A DNA stretch of 64,000 bases from Cyclina sinensis (lineage: Eukaryota; Mollusca; Bivalvia; Venerida; Veneridae), in the NCBI GenBank assembly GCA_012932295.1, contig JAAONU010000017.1:1922001-1986000 (forward strand), written 5' to 3'. Below the pieces are notes generated by a model. That model was not told where the DNA came from. It saw only the letters and a program-made list of their open reading frames with translations, and ran no database searches. Positions 12,811-24,400 of this stretch are shown here, one piece after another. The position numbers and the translations under genes are program-made. Every line of letters begins with the position of its first letter. The first letter of the stretch is position 1.

Positions 12811-13661
12811 AAAGCCTTGATAAGACAGTTTGTAATAATTTTTAGATACATCTTATTGTAGTCAACACTTCGGCAAACACTTCTGTTTTTCAAATATTCA
12901 TGACTTGTCATAACCTAAACTACCAAACACGCCTGTGGAAGTGTTAGGCATTTTGACTGCAAAAGACGTCTGCGGAAGTGTTAGTCAATCTAAAATGTCT
13001 GCAGGATTCATATATAATATATAAGTGTCTTTATTTGGAAACGCACATTGCCCAAGCGTTTATTGTAAGAACACTTCTGCTTTATTATTTCTTACTGCAC
13101 AGGGTAAATAACCTGAATATCTTCTCATATCTCATTGTCAATTAATCTTGATCGATACTGCATACATAAAAACATTAATTTAGTTGTCTTTTTTTATAAT
13201 TTAATCTGCAAATCCTTCTTGTAAAATAGTTCAGATAAATTTATATTGTTTAAAAGTGAACTTTTAATATGTCTTATTAGTTCCATTTCATTCACACTGT
13301 TAGACTGTATATTTTTTAACTTTAAGTGTTCATCTCTCAATGCTCACTGTCGGGTAAATCTGCCCTGTTCAATGTTATAAAGCATCCTACAAACTTTTAT
13401 CTTTTATCTAACTTTGCAGTGTTTCATGTTCAGGGTATTCGGATGCACCGACCATTTAAACAATACATTTTTAAACCGGCGTAGTTTGAAATGCCTTAAC
13501 TTACGGTACGCATTTTGTGTATGTAGCTTCGTAATGCTTTTATGTTGCTTTTGTGCGGCAGGTTTACATCGAATCTATAATGGAATAGTGAACATCGATT
13601 CTGTGTGTGAAAGACGATAACTTGTTTGTTTTTCGATCTTCACATCTGCATTTTCATATTT
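12811..13661. other. No gene seen
   Basis: Contains a loose duplication of a GCGGAAGTGTTAG-like word around 12935-12990. The 68-codon plus frame at 13414-13620 shows no recognisable domain. Confidence 0.5.
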
Positions 13662-13822
13662 GATTTCGGGCAGTTTGGTTCAAAATTGTGGTAAATAGTT
13701 AAAGAGGTTGTACATTTTTGTTTTTACTTATTTGGTTTCGGGCAAATTGGTTCAAAATTGTGGTAAATAGTTAAAGAGGTTGTACATTTTCTGTTTTGCT
13801 TATTTGGTTCCGGACAATTTAG
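13662..13822. repeat. 72-bp tandem repeat, about 2.2 copies
   Basis: The word GGTTTCGGGCA or a close variant falls at 13662, 13734 and 13806. The intervening GTGGTAAATAGTTAAAGAGG and TTGTACATTTT segments are nearly identical between the first two copies. Confidence 0.85.
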
Positions 13823-16073
13823 TCAGGAAAATTTATACCTCTACACACCTTAAATAAATGTATATAAAAACAACAGCCAAAAAATCACACTAACAAAAGT
13901 CTATATACTGTGCAACGAAATAATATTTTGCAAACTGGTGGATTGATGTTCAGATACTGTGTAGTGTGGTTTATCTATTCATTAAATAGTCATAAAATGA
14001 GACTGCAAAGAAATACAACACGCACGCACACACACACAATACCAACAACAACAAATGATTTGAACCAATCTTCTGATAAAAAAATTAGAACTCTTGATTT
14101 TCTTGATATACCTCCCAATCTTAAGTTGCTTATTTCATCCGTCTGAACATTCCACAACTTAGTTTTTAAGTATAATACTAATGTTTATAAACATTTCATA
14201 AATTTCAAATAATTATTATGATGTAATGCAACAAAATGTTATTTTATCTTAAACTAAAGTTACCTAAGTTACCTAGCAACCGTTGCATATAACAGATTCT
14301 GATTACAATAATGTTCCTTTACCTATTAAATTATCAACATTTTTTTATAATGTGTATTTAATAAAAGGTTACATAAATCACACACTTCCTAATAGCTTTT
14401 TGATGAGTTGAGAAGTTGACTCTAAAATTGAACGTAATGTATTTGAAAATTGACTTACTCTTGTTAATTGAAATCTACACAAGAAGTCACTTTCATTAGC
14501 TGTAATGTTGTTCTTCAAATCATCTTATTTTGTTCTCATTTGTAGCGCGCTGCATTTTTTGACTTATTGATAACTGAGCTTCAGTAAAAAGCTGTTAAAT
14601 GAAACAACCTAACTTGAGAATCAATCTAAACAATTTAAAAACTTTACACAATATACTGTTTTTGGAGACTGCGATATGTATATTTCGGATATGTAACAGT
14701 CGAAGGGCTGGTTGGGTTAAAATTGAACACATCATTCACTTTATAGATAAGTTTATATGTTTAAGTACCGTTATCAATAAACAATGGATTTCTTTAAAAT
14801 ACCAAGAAAGAGGGAAATTCACTGGTTACTAGGTACGCTAAACTTATTATATAAATCATACCTTATAATTCTGGCGTCTGTTCGCAAACAAAACTCATTT
14901 CCGTTATAAAAGAATGTTTCACATGAACCTGAAATAATCGCCTTTCAGGCGCGCCCTAAACTGTCACGTTACTTTTCATTGAACGTTACATTGTTTTTTT
15001 ACCAATGGAAAAATGGTAAATATTCACTCGATATTATAATCTTGCTTAAAGCTTCCAATTTCATTGGTCTCGTAATATAGGTCAAAAGTTGGTTTAGTCA
15101 GCTACGTTGGAAAAATAAGTTTCAAAAAGGTTGGAAACTTCACTTGTTAATAAAATACAGATTTCTACGCATTAATTTTATTCTCGGAACTGATGATAGG
15201 TTTTCTTGAAATAAGTAATGCTTATTATTTTTTTTTTTTTTTTGCTTCCGATTGATGTAATCTACCATTGTTTATCAGAATAGTGGAATAAATCACACGT
15301 CCTCAATATCTCTCATGAGCTCGTTTTATCTAGCAAGTAAACAAGAGCCAGACTAAAAACTGGCACACTTTGCAAACAAAATATTTTTACACTCTACCTC
15401 AGTTTTCTGCTAGAAAATAAGATAAAAATCTACAATCTGTGAAGCATTCCAATATTTCTGTTATACAAACCAAAATGTTTTTAAATTTCTGATGAAAAAA
15501 AATCTTGAGAGCAAAATTCTTTCAAGCAGCAATACCCTTTTGTCTCTAATGGCTACTTGTCCAGAGAAAAGAAAGAGCTACGAGTAGCTAGAATCGGCTG
15601 TAACCAAATACCTTATCATAATACACTAAACCAACTAACTTTATCTTTCATGATGCCCACACATAACAAACTACTGGTATATAACTTTCTCCATCTTTTA
15701 AGCTCTTCTATGATTATTTAAAATGCTAACACTGGTCTTGATTTTCAAGTAAATTCACTCTTTAATATAATTAATATACTCGATATAAATCAATCAGTAC
15801 GGAAGTACGGACGAATGTCTAAAGTTGTTGCACAACTGGTTTTGACAGTCCATACAACGTTATCCGTCAAATTTAGCTTTGTATCTCTTTTGAATTAAGT
15901 TCAAGCAAAAGATGTGAACCTCCTTGGCATTTTTTGTTTGTTGGTGTAAGCGACCAAAATGTTTGTGCTGAATCAGTACATATAATTATATAGTAAGGTC
16001 TTCTTGCAAACCTGGATAACAGCAGCCTCTATTCCGTGTCTAGACAGTCTTGAACAAGCTGTCAAGTATCGCT
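13823..16073. other. Gene-free stretch with a T16 homopolymer
   Basis: AT-rich; a run of 16 T lies at 15228-15243. Short frames at 13910-14146 and 14599-14832 have no recognisable motif. Confidence 0.5.
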
Positions 16074-16215
16074 GATTCAGTGCCAACTGTCAAGGTGATA
16101 AAGAATTCGGTTCATGAACTGCACAACTTGAATAACGTATCTTAGTTTCAGTGCCGAATGACAAGGCGATAAATGCTTAAAATCATCAGAGACTCAGCTT
16201 GAAGAGACCATTGGC
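16074..16215. repeat. 71-bp direct duplication, 2 copies
   Basis: GATTCAGTGCCAACTGTCAA at 16074 and GTTTCAGTGCCGAATGACAA at 16145 head two diverged copies, each continuing with GG(T/C)GATAAA. The segment is GC-richer than its flanks. Frames through it contain stops. Confidence 0.6.
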
Positions 16216-16732
16216 GTGACGGATATTTATCAGTTATTTCTTGTTAAACTGGCACGCCAATTATCTCCTGTTAGAACAAGATATTGAAGCACAGGCATAC
16301 CCTTGTGTTTTGTCGTATTTTTATTTGTCCCGCTGACTTTGAATAAACAGCAACTTTGTTTTTGTACCAGGCTTATTTCGGAGATATTTTGAATTATTAT
16401 TCAAGATTTTAAAAGAAAGAATTTAAAAAACCCTCTATCAGGTAAACCTGAAAAGTCTTACTTCTAGATATGAACCTTTAAACGAACAGTTATGGATGTC
16501 AGGCAGAAAAATACACATATATTTCCTATGTTAGTTTGTCAACTGGGAGTACTTCACATACCTCGACAATGGAAATTGACGGTAAAAAACAGTATGACCA
16601 ATTGCTCTGAATGAAATCGAAGCTCATAGAAGTTTGATCCATAGTTCCAAGCTATCGTTTGACAATATCTGGTAGAAAAAAAAACAAATTGCATCTTTCC
16701 CGAGTATTGTCTTGAATGCAGGTGAGGTTCTT

Positions 16733-16800
16733 ACACCTGGTGGGATTCAAACCTGCAATATCCTAATTTGGAGCCTGGCTTTCTACTCCTCGAAAAATGT
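16733..16800 (-). repeat. tRNA-derived SINE fragment (weak)
   Basis: On the minus strand AGGTTTGAATCCCACC (B-box-like; consensus GGTTCRANTCC) follows TTAGGATATTGC, as in a T-arm. No good A box lies at the right distance upstream, so this is at best a degraded Pol III promoter. Confidence 0.3.
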
Positions 16801-17399
16801 CTTCTATTAGAAAATAAAAGAGTGAGTGTAGCAATATACAAGACATCAAGAAACCAAGGTTAAAATCAATATAAATGTCTCTACAATGCAAGTAGCCCTC
16901 CTAGAGTCTCGTTCATACTAATGACCTTTTCAATATCGTGTTCAGAGACGTCTTAATTTACATTTATCTTTATCAGATCTAATAGAGTTTTAAGTAGCAA
17001 TCAAAATTTATAATTTTCTGACGTTTTCAAGCTTCATACAAGATTTTAACTGATTAATGGGATTAAAATTGAATTTCTTGGCAATTATCCAAGTAACATG
17101 TATTTCATAAAGAAGTATGAGAATAAATGTTGAATAGTTTGTTTGATCACTGAAATTGTTTGTACATAGCACTCCATTGAAGATCTTGATTCTAGCATTG
17201 CCAATTATTCGTCACTGCTTTTTACTAATTTTGGTTTTAAGCGTAAGGCTATGTCTTACTATGTTCATAGCAAGTTTATGATGTGTGCACTCTATAATGT
17301 GTAGATTTGGGGAGAGATCGGCGAATACATGTTAATACTACATTGCTTGTTTTTAACCGATTTTCACGCAAGCAAAATACAAAGCGTTTTGTTAAGAGT

Positions 17400-17600
17400 T
17401 CAAGGTACTTTGTCATGTCAGAGATAAAATTCCTTACTTTTCTAATTAATATTGACGTCTTTAGTCGCTCTGTAGAAAAAATAGCACCTGTTGGAAAACT
17501 CTCTCTGATGTTATACCATGATAAAATATTTGTTAGAAGAAGTGTAAATGTTACTTTTCACGGTATGAACTTTTATTTCTTCTCCGGCAACCGATGTTAC
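17400..17600. repeat. Dispersed repeat copy, paired with 9600-9840
   Basis: Collinear match described for the partner copy; best conserved around GCACCTGTTGGAAAA and ACCATGATAAAATA. Family unknown. Confidence 0.5.
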
Positions 17601-17816
17601 TTCTTTACATTTTGGTATTTATTACGCTGTTTTCTTGACAATCGCAGTTTTGTAAAGTGTTGGTGTAAGGACTTACTCTGAGATTCGCACAGATAGTGCA
17701 CCTTGAAAAAGCGGTTAGTGAAATGGCCAGTTGCATTTCAAAATCCGAAGGATAATTGAACTGACAAGAAACAAAGAAACGACCTTTCACAACAGAAATT
17801 AGATCTTAGTTAAAAT

Positions 17817-18600
17817 ATCAACTGTTTATTGGTAACATTTTTGGCAAAAAAACATCTAGTAACTTTTGTTTTACCACCTGAATTACATCTGCACTAACAG
17901 TCGCTGATAAAGAACTAAAGAACATCGCAATGGCTTTATATAGGCAGCATTCGTGTAATTTTAAACATGTCTATTTGTGTAGACATTAGAAATGCATTTG
18001 ATTTAGAGCATTTTGGCATACTATATTCTTGTTTTATTTCAAAGGACATTAATGGATGGTATGTAAATGTGCGAAGTGATATGTCCTTCAAAAATTCTTT
18101 TATGATTTTCTTCAGAACATTACTTGCCTGTTTACAGCAAATAAACGGGGTCTCTTTCTCCATATACACTAAGACAAGGAAAAAAAACTAGTTTGTATGC
18201 ATTTATCGGGGAAATTTGTGTCATTGCTTAGTTATTTCTTTGACATCATTCTTACTAATCTTTTATGAATAATTAATCACACTAGAAAGGAATTATATGA
18301 GTATGCAATGATTCAGTTACTTGCGGATGGTAGCAAACAACTTATATCTAACGTTTATTCCTGAATAAGTGAAATGATTTTAGGCTGCTTTAATATCAGT
18401 TAATGCCTAATTTCTTATTACATCAACCAGTGCCTTAAACATAACCCTTAGATCGCACTGAAATAAACAGGAATCTTAACTCTTAAAACATAAACCAGCG
18501 CCTAAGTTGATTAAACATAAACCAGTTTTGGATCCTTCAACATAAACCAGCGCCTTAGTTATTTGAAAAACAAAATCAGAGCCTTAGATCCTTAGAAATT
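17817..18600. repeat. Diverged tandem duplication, left copy
   Basis: Pairs with 18731-19402. Shared landmarks in order are ATCAACTGT (17817), TAGTAACTTTTGT, ATTACATCTGC, AGACATTAGAAATGCATTTG (17981), CTTGTTTTATTTCAAA and TGGTATGTAAATG, then a downstream cluster of ATAAACCAGCGCC words (about 18490-18560). A plus-strand frame (17967-18191, 74 codons) runs through the best-conserved part. The two copies share about 25 of 35 residues there, but I see no family. Confidence 0.7.
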
Positions 18601-18730
18601 TTTTCGCCTGACGCTTATTTTAATCACTCTGCCATTTGTAAAACATTTGTATAACACGACAAGCCCTAATTACAACATCTATTTATTTTACACTGTCTCT
18701 TGCACAGTTAGCAACGGATAATGTTGTGAT

Positions 18731-19402
18731 ATCAACTGTCTAACCCTTTACAAAAAATATACCTCCAGTAACTTTTGTATTTACCACTTCGATTACATCT
18801 GCGCTAATCAGCGCTTATATAAACTAACAAAAGAATCGTATTGGAATACAACATTGATATATCGGCAGATTTACTTGCAACACATTCGCGTTAAGTTAAA
18901 CATGTTAAACATTTGTTTAGACATTAGAAATGCATTTGATTTACAGCATTTAGGCATACTAAATCCTTGTTTTATTTCAAAAGATATTTATAGATGGTAT
19001 GTAAATGTTTACACAGGAAGAAGATTTATACGGCCTCACACCCTGATTAATTTCATAAGCACATACGTCGGTACACTTGGATAAAAAGGAATCAAGAGGG
19101 GGCACACTATCATGACATTTCAGTAGACTAAATAGTTTTAAATACAGCATGTGGTTGTTTTAACTCAGATTCCTATCTTATTTTACAACGAAGTTATATC
19201 GAAGAATGTAAGAAACTGGATTTGAATTGAAAATTAACATATTTATTTACTGGTATTTGCATTCTTAAACATAAACCACAGTCTTGATTCCTAATCATAA
19301 ACCATTGCCTAAGTCACGCAATCATAAACCAGCACCTAAGATGCTTAATCATTAACGAAAGTCATTATAGTTCTGTAAACCTACACCAGCGCCTAACTGC
19401 TA
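18731..19402. repeat. Diverged tandem duplication, right copy
   Basis: Same landmark order as the left copy, offset by about 914-938 bp. The corresponding frame (18854-19084) reads DIRNAFDLQHLGIL where the left has DIRNAFDLEHFGIL. It again ends in a cluster of CATAAACCA(G/C)(C/A) words (about 19268-19400), so the small AAACCAGCGCCTAAG minisatellite was duplicated along with the rest. Confidence 0.7.
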
Positions 19403-20907
19403 TGAAGTCTTTTAAGTAAGTACTTATTCATATTGACTATAAACTCAACAGATGAGTTCGACTGAGTGTGAAATGTGATTAGTAATTTTCTGAAATTGTT
19501 TTGTACGTTTTTGTCTTTCAAAAGCTGAGGTGCATGTCAAGTTTTACTTTTTATTTATCTTATCGCATTGTTTTACCAACCATCGCCAATATAATAGTCT
19601 AAGATATCAGAAAAATGATAAAGTTCATGATATAGAAAGGTGTAGAAATTATCTTAGAATATTCTAACAATTATATAAACATTTTCCTCATAATCGTCTG
19701 ACGTTTATAATGATATTAATACCTGGAAAATTATATAAAAAATACTTGGCTAACGATATATATAACATAATATAATTAAGCACGAATTCGACCCGAATAA
19801 ATAATCATATTAAAATAAAAAATCGGAAATGTTTATAACTCCTGAAATAACAACATAAATCTTACATTATCTGACAGACTTTTTTACGAACTTGCTTATT
19901 TATCCTAACATCTCACATGATTTTCCTCTTATGAACTAGGCTTTAAAAATAATTAATACTTAATGGATTTATGCTCAGCTGTAAAATATTGCGTGACTTA
20001 AGTCAATTTTAATACCCCATCTATCACTTTCATTATCAGTAAATTTACAAATAATCAACTTTCCTGGAAAAAAATGTTTATGAACCCATTTTTTTTCATT
20101 AACTTCAAGCTGAAGTTTACAAATTGCTCACATACTTAGAATTAAACTGATTCGTTTGCATTTCTTGTATTATAAACCCTGCAAGTTTAACATAACAGTA
20201 CGGTTTTGGTTTGCAAATGTGTTAGAAAAAATAATTTCTTTCATAAATCAATCTAGAATGGTTGGAATATAAAAAACTGTTTCCGCATTTATACCGTGAA
20301 ACTTGTAAAAAGGAACGTATCTGCAATTGTTTTTATGCTAAAAGAAGAACAATTTAAGAATAAAGAGGCAGAAATGAACATTAATGGCTTTGAAACTAAA
20401 CATCACACCGTCTTTGATATGTAGTTAATATTTTTCACGAACATTTCATTATAATATTTACAATATCATATCATATTACTGCAGCCGTGTAAGTTAGTGT
20501 GAAAGTATCAAATATTTTACCATGTGAGTAAAAACGTCATGTTAAACGGGCCCTAATCCTTCACGTCAATTTTATTACGATCATTTATATCAAGGATTCC
20601 TGCAACGTATGTTTCTATGCAAAGTTTTAGGTAAAGTATCACTACACTGAAGTGGTTGATCAAAATATATTATCATATATATTTACACCCAACACTTTTT
20701 TAATATACGCATGAAATATAAAAAAAACACACGTATTCAGAAATAAATTTTAGGACAAATGATGACTGAAACCATCTTAATTCCTGTGTTCATTTACTGC
20801 CGAAGACCACTGGCATCATTTTGCAAAGCGTTAAACGTGAGATGATCTATTCTTGTATGCCCACAGAGCTCTTTTCATCTACACAATCAAGTGAGTGACG
20901 AGTCTTT
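19403..20907. other. No gene seen
   Basis: Very AT-rich. It would be downstream of the candidate minus-strand gene at 20908-21386. A minus-strand AATAAA lies near 20571 but is far from the stop codon. Confidence 0.5.
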
Positions 20908-21164
20908 TTAACTTAGGTTGTGCAACCAAACTGTTGTAATGAACCAGTCAGTTTTATGTAGACTGTATGCAAAGCTGTCTATAAAACTTGTTTTGAAAAC
21001 TATTTGATCCTGAAAGAATACATTTCTTGGCATTTTTCTCGTTTTAAAATAAACAGAAACTTTGAAAGTTTGTAATAAAAATACTGAAAGGATTGGGTGA
21101 TTCATAGAATTGTTTCTCATGCTTGCTTCTTCCCTGAGATCAGCAAAGACAAGATCTTTAAAAG
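20908..21164 (-). CDS. Possible second exon of the candidate minus-strand gene
   Basis: If the exon at 21263-21386 is spliced from its GTAAGT donor to the acceptor TCTCTCTTTATCAG (AG at 21165-21166 on the plus coordinate), the frame continues without a stop for 85 codons and ends at a TAA at 20908-20910. A CTAAT branch-like word sits just before the pyrimidine tract, giving a 98-bp intron. The encoded segment starts AFKDLVFADLREEASMR and becomes hydrophobic and low in coding character further on. Alternatives are a longer intron with the real second exon elsewhere, or no gene at all. Confidence 0.3.
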
Positions 21165-21262
21165 CTGATAAAGAGAGATTAGGGTTTGATGCTATCATGA
21201 AACTCTGTTATTTGATTAAGTTGTGGTTAACTAAAAAAAGTATTCAGAGAATGACAACTTAC

Positions 21263-21386
21263 CTGTTTTGTATCCGAGCGTCAACAGGTAGAGAGAGATA
21301 ATGACTCTGGGAATGATGTACGCGGACAGACTGTCGGGTAGTAGTGTCGCTTCATTGGATGTTTTTATAATCCTCATACTTGACAT
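21263..21386 (-). CDS. Candidate first coding exon of a membrane or secreted protein
   Basis: Reads from an ATG for 41 codons plus one base, directly into a consensus donor (ACAG|GTAAGT). Codons are markedly less AT-biased than the surroundings (GCG, CCC, CTG, GTC, CTC). Residues 17-39 include PDSLSAYIIPRVIISLYLLT, a proline-containing hydrophobic stretch that could be a transmembrane segment or a signal anchor. A TATA box lies about 85 bp upstream. This is the most gene-like host sequence in the window. I do not recognise the family: a first transmembrane helix of a receptor is possible but is only inference. Confidence 0.45.
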
Positions 21387-21465
21387 TGGGGCCGATAGTT
21401 ACATGTCTATGTGATTGGTTTGCAGTGATCATTATCAATACAATCTCTTTCACTCTTTGCACATG

Positions 21466-21475
21466 TTTTATATAT
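21466..21475 (-). promoter_or_regulatory. TATA box for the candidate gene at 21386
   Basis: The minus strand reads GCATATATAAAACATG. A start site about 30 bp downstream would fall near 21440 and give a 5' UTR of about 55 bases before the ATG at 21386. A CCAAT word (21414-21418, minus) lies downstream of that start site, so it is probably not a classical CCAAT box. In AT-rich DNA a TATA match alone is weak; its position relative to the exon is what supports it. Confidence 0.35.
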
Positions 21476-24400
21476 GCTCATAAAATGAATCACAAAAACT
21501 ACAAAAGTAAAAATTATCAAATTGCGGTTTTCATTACATTCATCAAAAAATGAATGAAAGCACAAGTAATTCCATTTGATTACACCATTAAACCTAGGTG
21601 ATTCGCCAAGATATGCTTCCACTCATCCTTGTAGGTAAGAAATTCTTCCAACGAAGACTTCTTAAAACTCTTTCTAAAACTCCTTATACACAAATCTTCA
21701 CCAAATTCCTCAAGGCTTTTTTAATTTCACAGAAACTTCATTAACATAAATGACATTGTAGAATGATATAGGCAGGTGATAAAAGAATTGAATATGGCAT
21801 GTATTTCACGTGTTTAGTCTAAATCTTCTCTTCATACCATATAACATCACTCATCTCACCTCTTTGTTAATTTCCATAGGAACTGAAATGATAAAAATAT
21901 CTGGTTAAGTGAAATGTCGATAAAGTGATTTCATTAAAATCTTTTTCACACGTGTTTCTTTGTAAATTATGTAATATTTCTAATATATTGCATTACTTAT
22001 AACCGTGTCCTAATTTAAAAAACTTTACCCTCGAAGCGGCTGCGAGGGAGGACAAATGTGTACAAAAATCTTTTTCCCCCAATCTATAACCGACTATGAA
22101 TAGAGATTAGCAACAAACGCGATTTCCACAGTATAGCATTCAGCCAAGATTACCAGATTTCAATGGTGACAATAATACTGTGAATACACAAACCGACAAT
22201 GTCCAATGTACATATATCTCCTGAGCAGCAAAAGTCAGTTCTATAGACTTTTGTTAAACAGAACAGAATCAGAATTACTGAAAAGCCCTTTACTGTGATC
22301 ATTAACGACACTGTAAGACTACACTGCACCTAAGGTGAACCAATTCAACCTGAATATACCCGACAGTGTCAAGATTTGAAGTGTTTCCCTGAGATTGTAC
22401 AAGCTGTGTGTGATTTAATCAATGTTTTACATTTCTACATTTACTTTCATCTGACTTTTAAAGCTGTTGTGGTGAGGTACGGGTATCATTGCTGCCATAA
22501 AGTCAAGAGGAACCGAATTAAGTGTACAACTATATTGGAGCATTAGTTAAAGCCCTGATTCTTTTAAAAAAAGAATATTATGATATTGACAAACTGCATT
22601 TTAAGTCACCTCCAGAAAAATGGTCTTTCTTTACATGAAAAGTATGAAAGAAAGAATTGTACCTAAGTACATAGAAAAAAATCTGACAAGTCATAAACTA
22701 AAGATTTACTTCACAACATACATTAAATCAGTCACGTAAATATTCAAGATCAACAAGTGTGCTATTTTTTTTCAAAGCGGACACCATTATTTTCAAGAGT
22801 TTACTCTTCAAATAATAAGAACTCTTAACCTCTGAAATCTTTTATTAGTTTTATGACCTTTTTCCGTCTATCAACTGAGTAATAAAAATTAAAATACGCT
22901 CATTTAGCTTCTGAAAAGCTGAAAGGTATTATTGAAAAATTAATTAATTTTGTTAAAGAAATCATTAGCAAGTTCCTTTTTTATGTTATCTAATTAAATT
23001 TTGTGAAGTTATTTTGTGTAATGTAATATATCATTTTCTTGTGTTAAACTTTCTAAATGAGTAATCCGAGTCATTCTGATTTTAGTAATGCTTGAATAGA
23101 AAAAAAACCCGTTTCGGACTAAAAATCGAAAACTGCACGACAAACATCTATCTGTATTTATTAGGATGTACAAATCAGAATAAAAAAAAAATGTTCTAAA
23201 ATATTGCATTTCGAAGTATATATTGTTTTCTCTAATGCATTCCATTGACATGTTTAATTTATTTACCGACAAATGTTTCAACTAATTCTGAGAAGTGCAG
23301 ATTTCCGGAGACTTCGGGCAACATTTAATTCATTTATGTTGCAGTAAATTCGAAACCTCTTGGGGATATCATTATGTAAATTGTACAGTTTGTTTTCATT
23401 ACCCTCCGCTGTAGGCTATAGTTAGTATTTTCAGATATCATTTCCTTTCATGCTAGAATTACCGTATTTTTTCAAAAAACAAAAAACAACAACAACAAGA
23501 AAGCAAAATGAGTTCACATAAAATAATACAAAAATTTATTTCAGGCATTTTCTTTCTTTTCTTTCTTAATTGGTGTATAATTTCTGTGTAAAGCGACAAT
23601 GATTTGCTTTTTACGTTTATTCTCATTTGTGTTATCGTTCGAGAAAAAGGAAACGAAAACTTTTTTTTTAGAATTTAAATATTTATTTAAAATAATTGTA
23701 CACTTAATTTCAACTGTAATTTAACTTACTTCTAATTAAGTTAATTCCAATCTTTTAATCCTGAAAACTTGCAAACAGAATATATCTCTCGAATTACTCA
23801 AATTTCGTATTTATCGCTTATACTTATTACAGCATAATTAAAAGGTAGAAGAATAGATCATATTTCGAGGTAAATCAACAGACGTTTCTTTCATCACCGA
23901 TACTTTGCTCTCGTTAGCATCTTTTGCCAAGTTAATTGTACTAAATCCAAACAATGCTAACATGTCATTCATTCTGTTTACACAAATTATTGCAGGCAAA
24001 ATTTTGGACTGAACGGAATACCTATGCCGGTTGTGTGGCATATTTTACATCGATCTAAATAAAAGTCTTTGGCTAGCAAAACCTTAATTTAGCGTAAAAA
24101 CAAAACTGAAAGAACAGCCGTATAATTCAGTTATACAAACCATCTGTCGAAAAAGTCATATATCAAAATAAAATGATAGGATGAAAGTATGTTTATATCA
24201 CGTTCCAATCAATCAGGGAGAATTTATCCGAAACCACTTCCTCTATTACGCAAATCAAAGGTCAATCAATTACTCCTCTATTAATTAATTAGGAATCTCA
24301 ATTTAGCCAATTCTCAGAGAAGTTATACCGTGATACGGCGCTATAATGTTAAACAAAAGTGTGCGCGAAGCAGTTTCTTTAATCAATTTCTCAGGGCGAA

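Larger units (their letters stand above)
16216..17816. other. No gene seen apart from repeat pieces
   Basis: Includes a tRNA-like fragment (16733-16800) and a dispersed repeat copy (17400-17600). The 124-codon plus frame at 17307-17681 overlaps that repeat and carries no recognised domain. Confidence 0.5.

Noticed and set aside
17307..17681. 124-codon plus-strand frame as a host gene
   Set aside because: Overlaps a dispersed repeat whose other copy is open only on the opposite strand; no domain seen.
23838..24041. 67-codon minus-strand frame as a peptide gene
   Set aside because: Mildly coding-like, but no signal peptide, dibasic sites, splice sites or known family.
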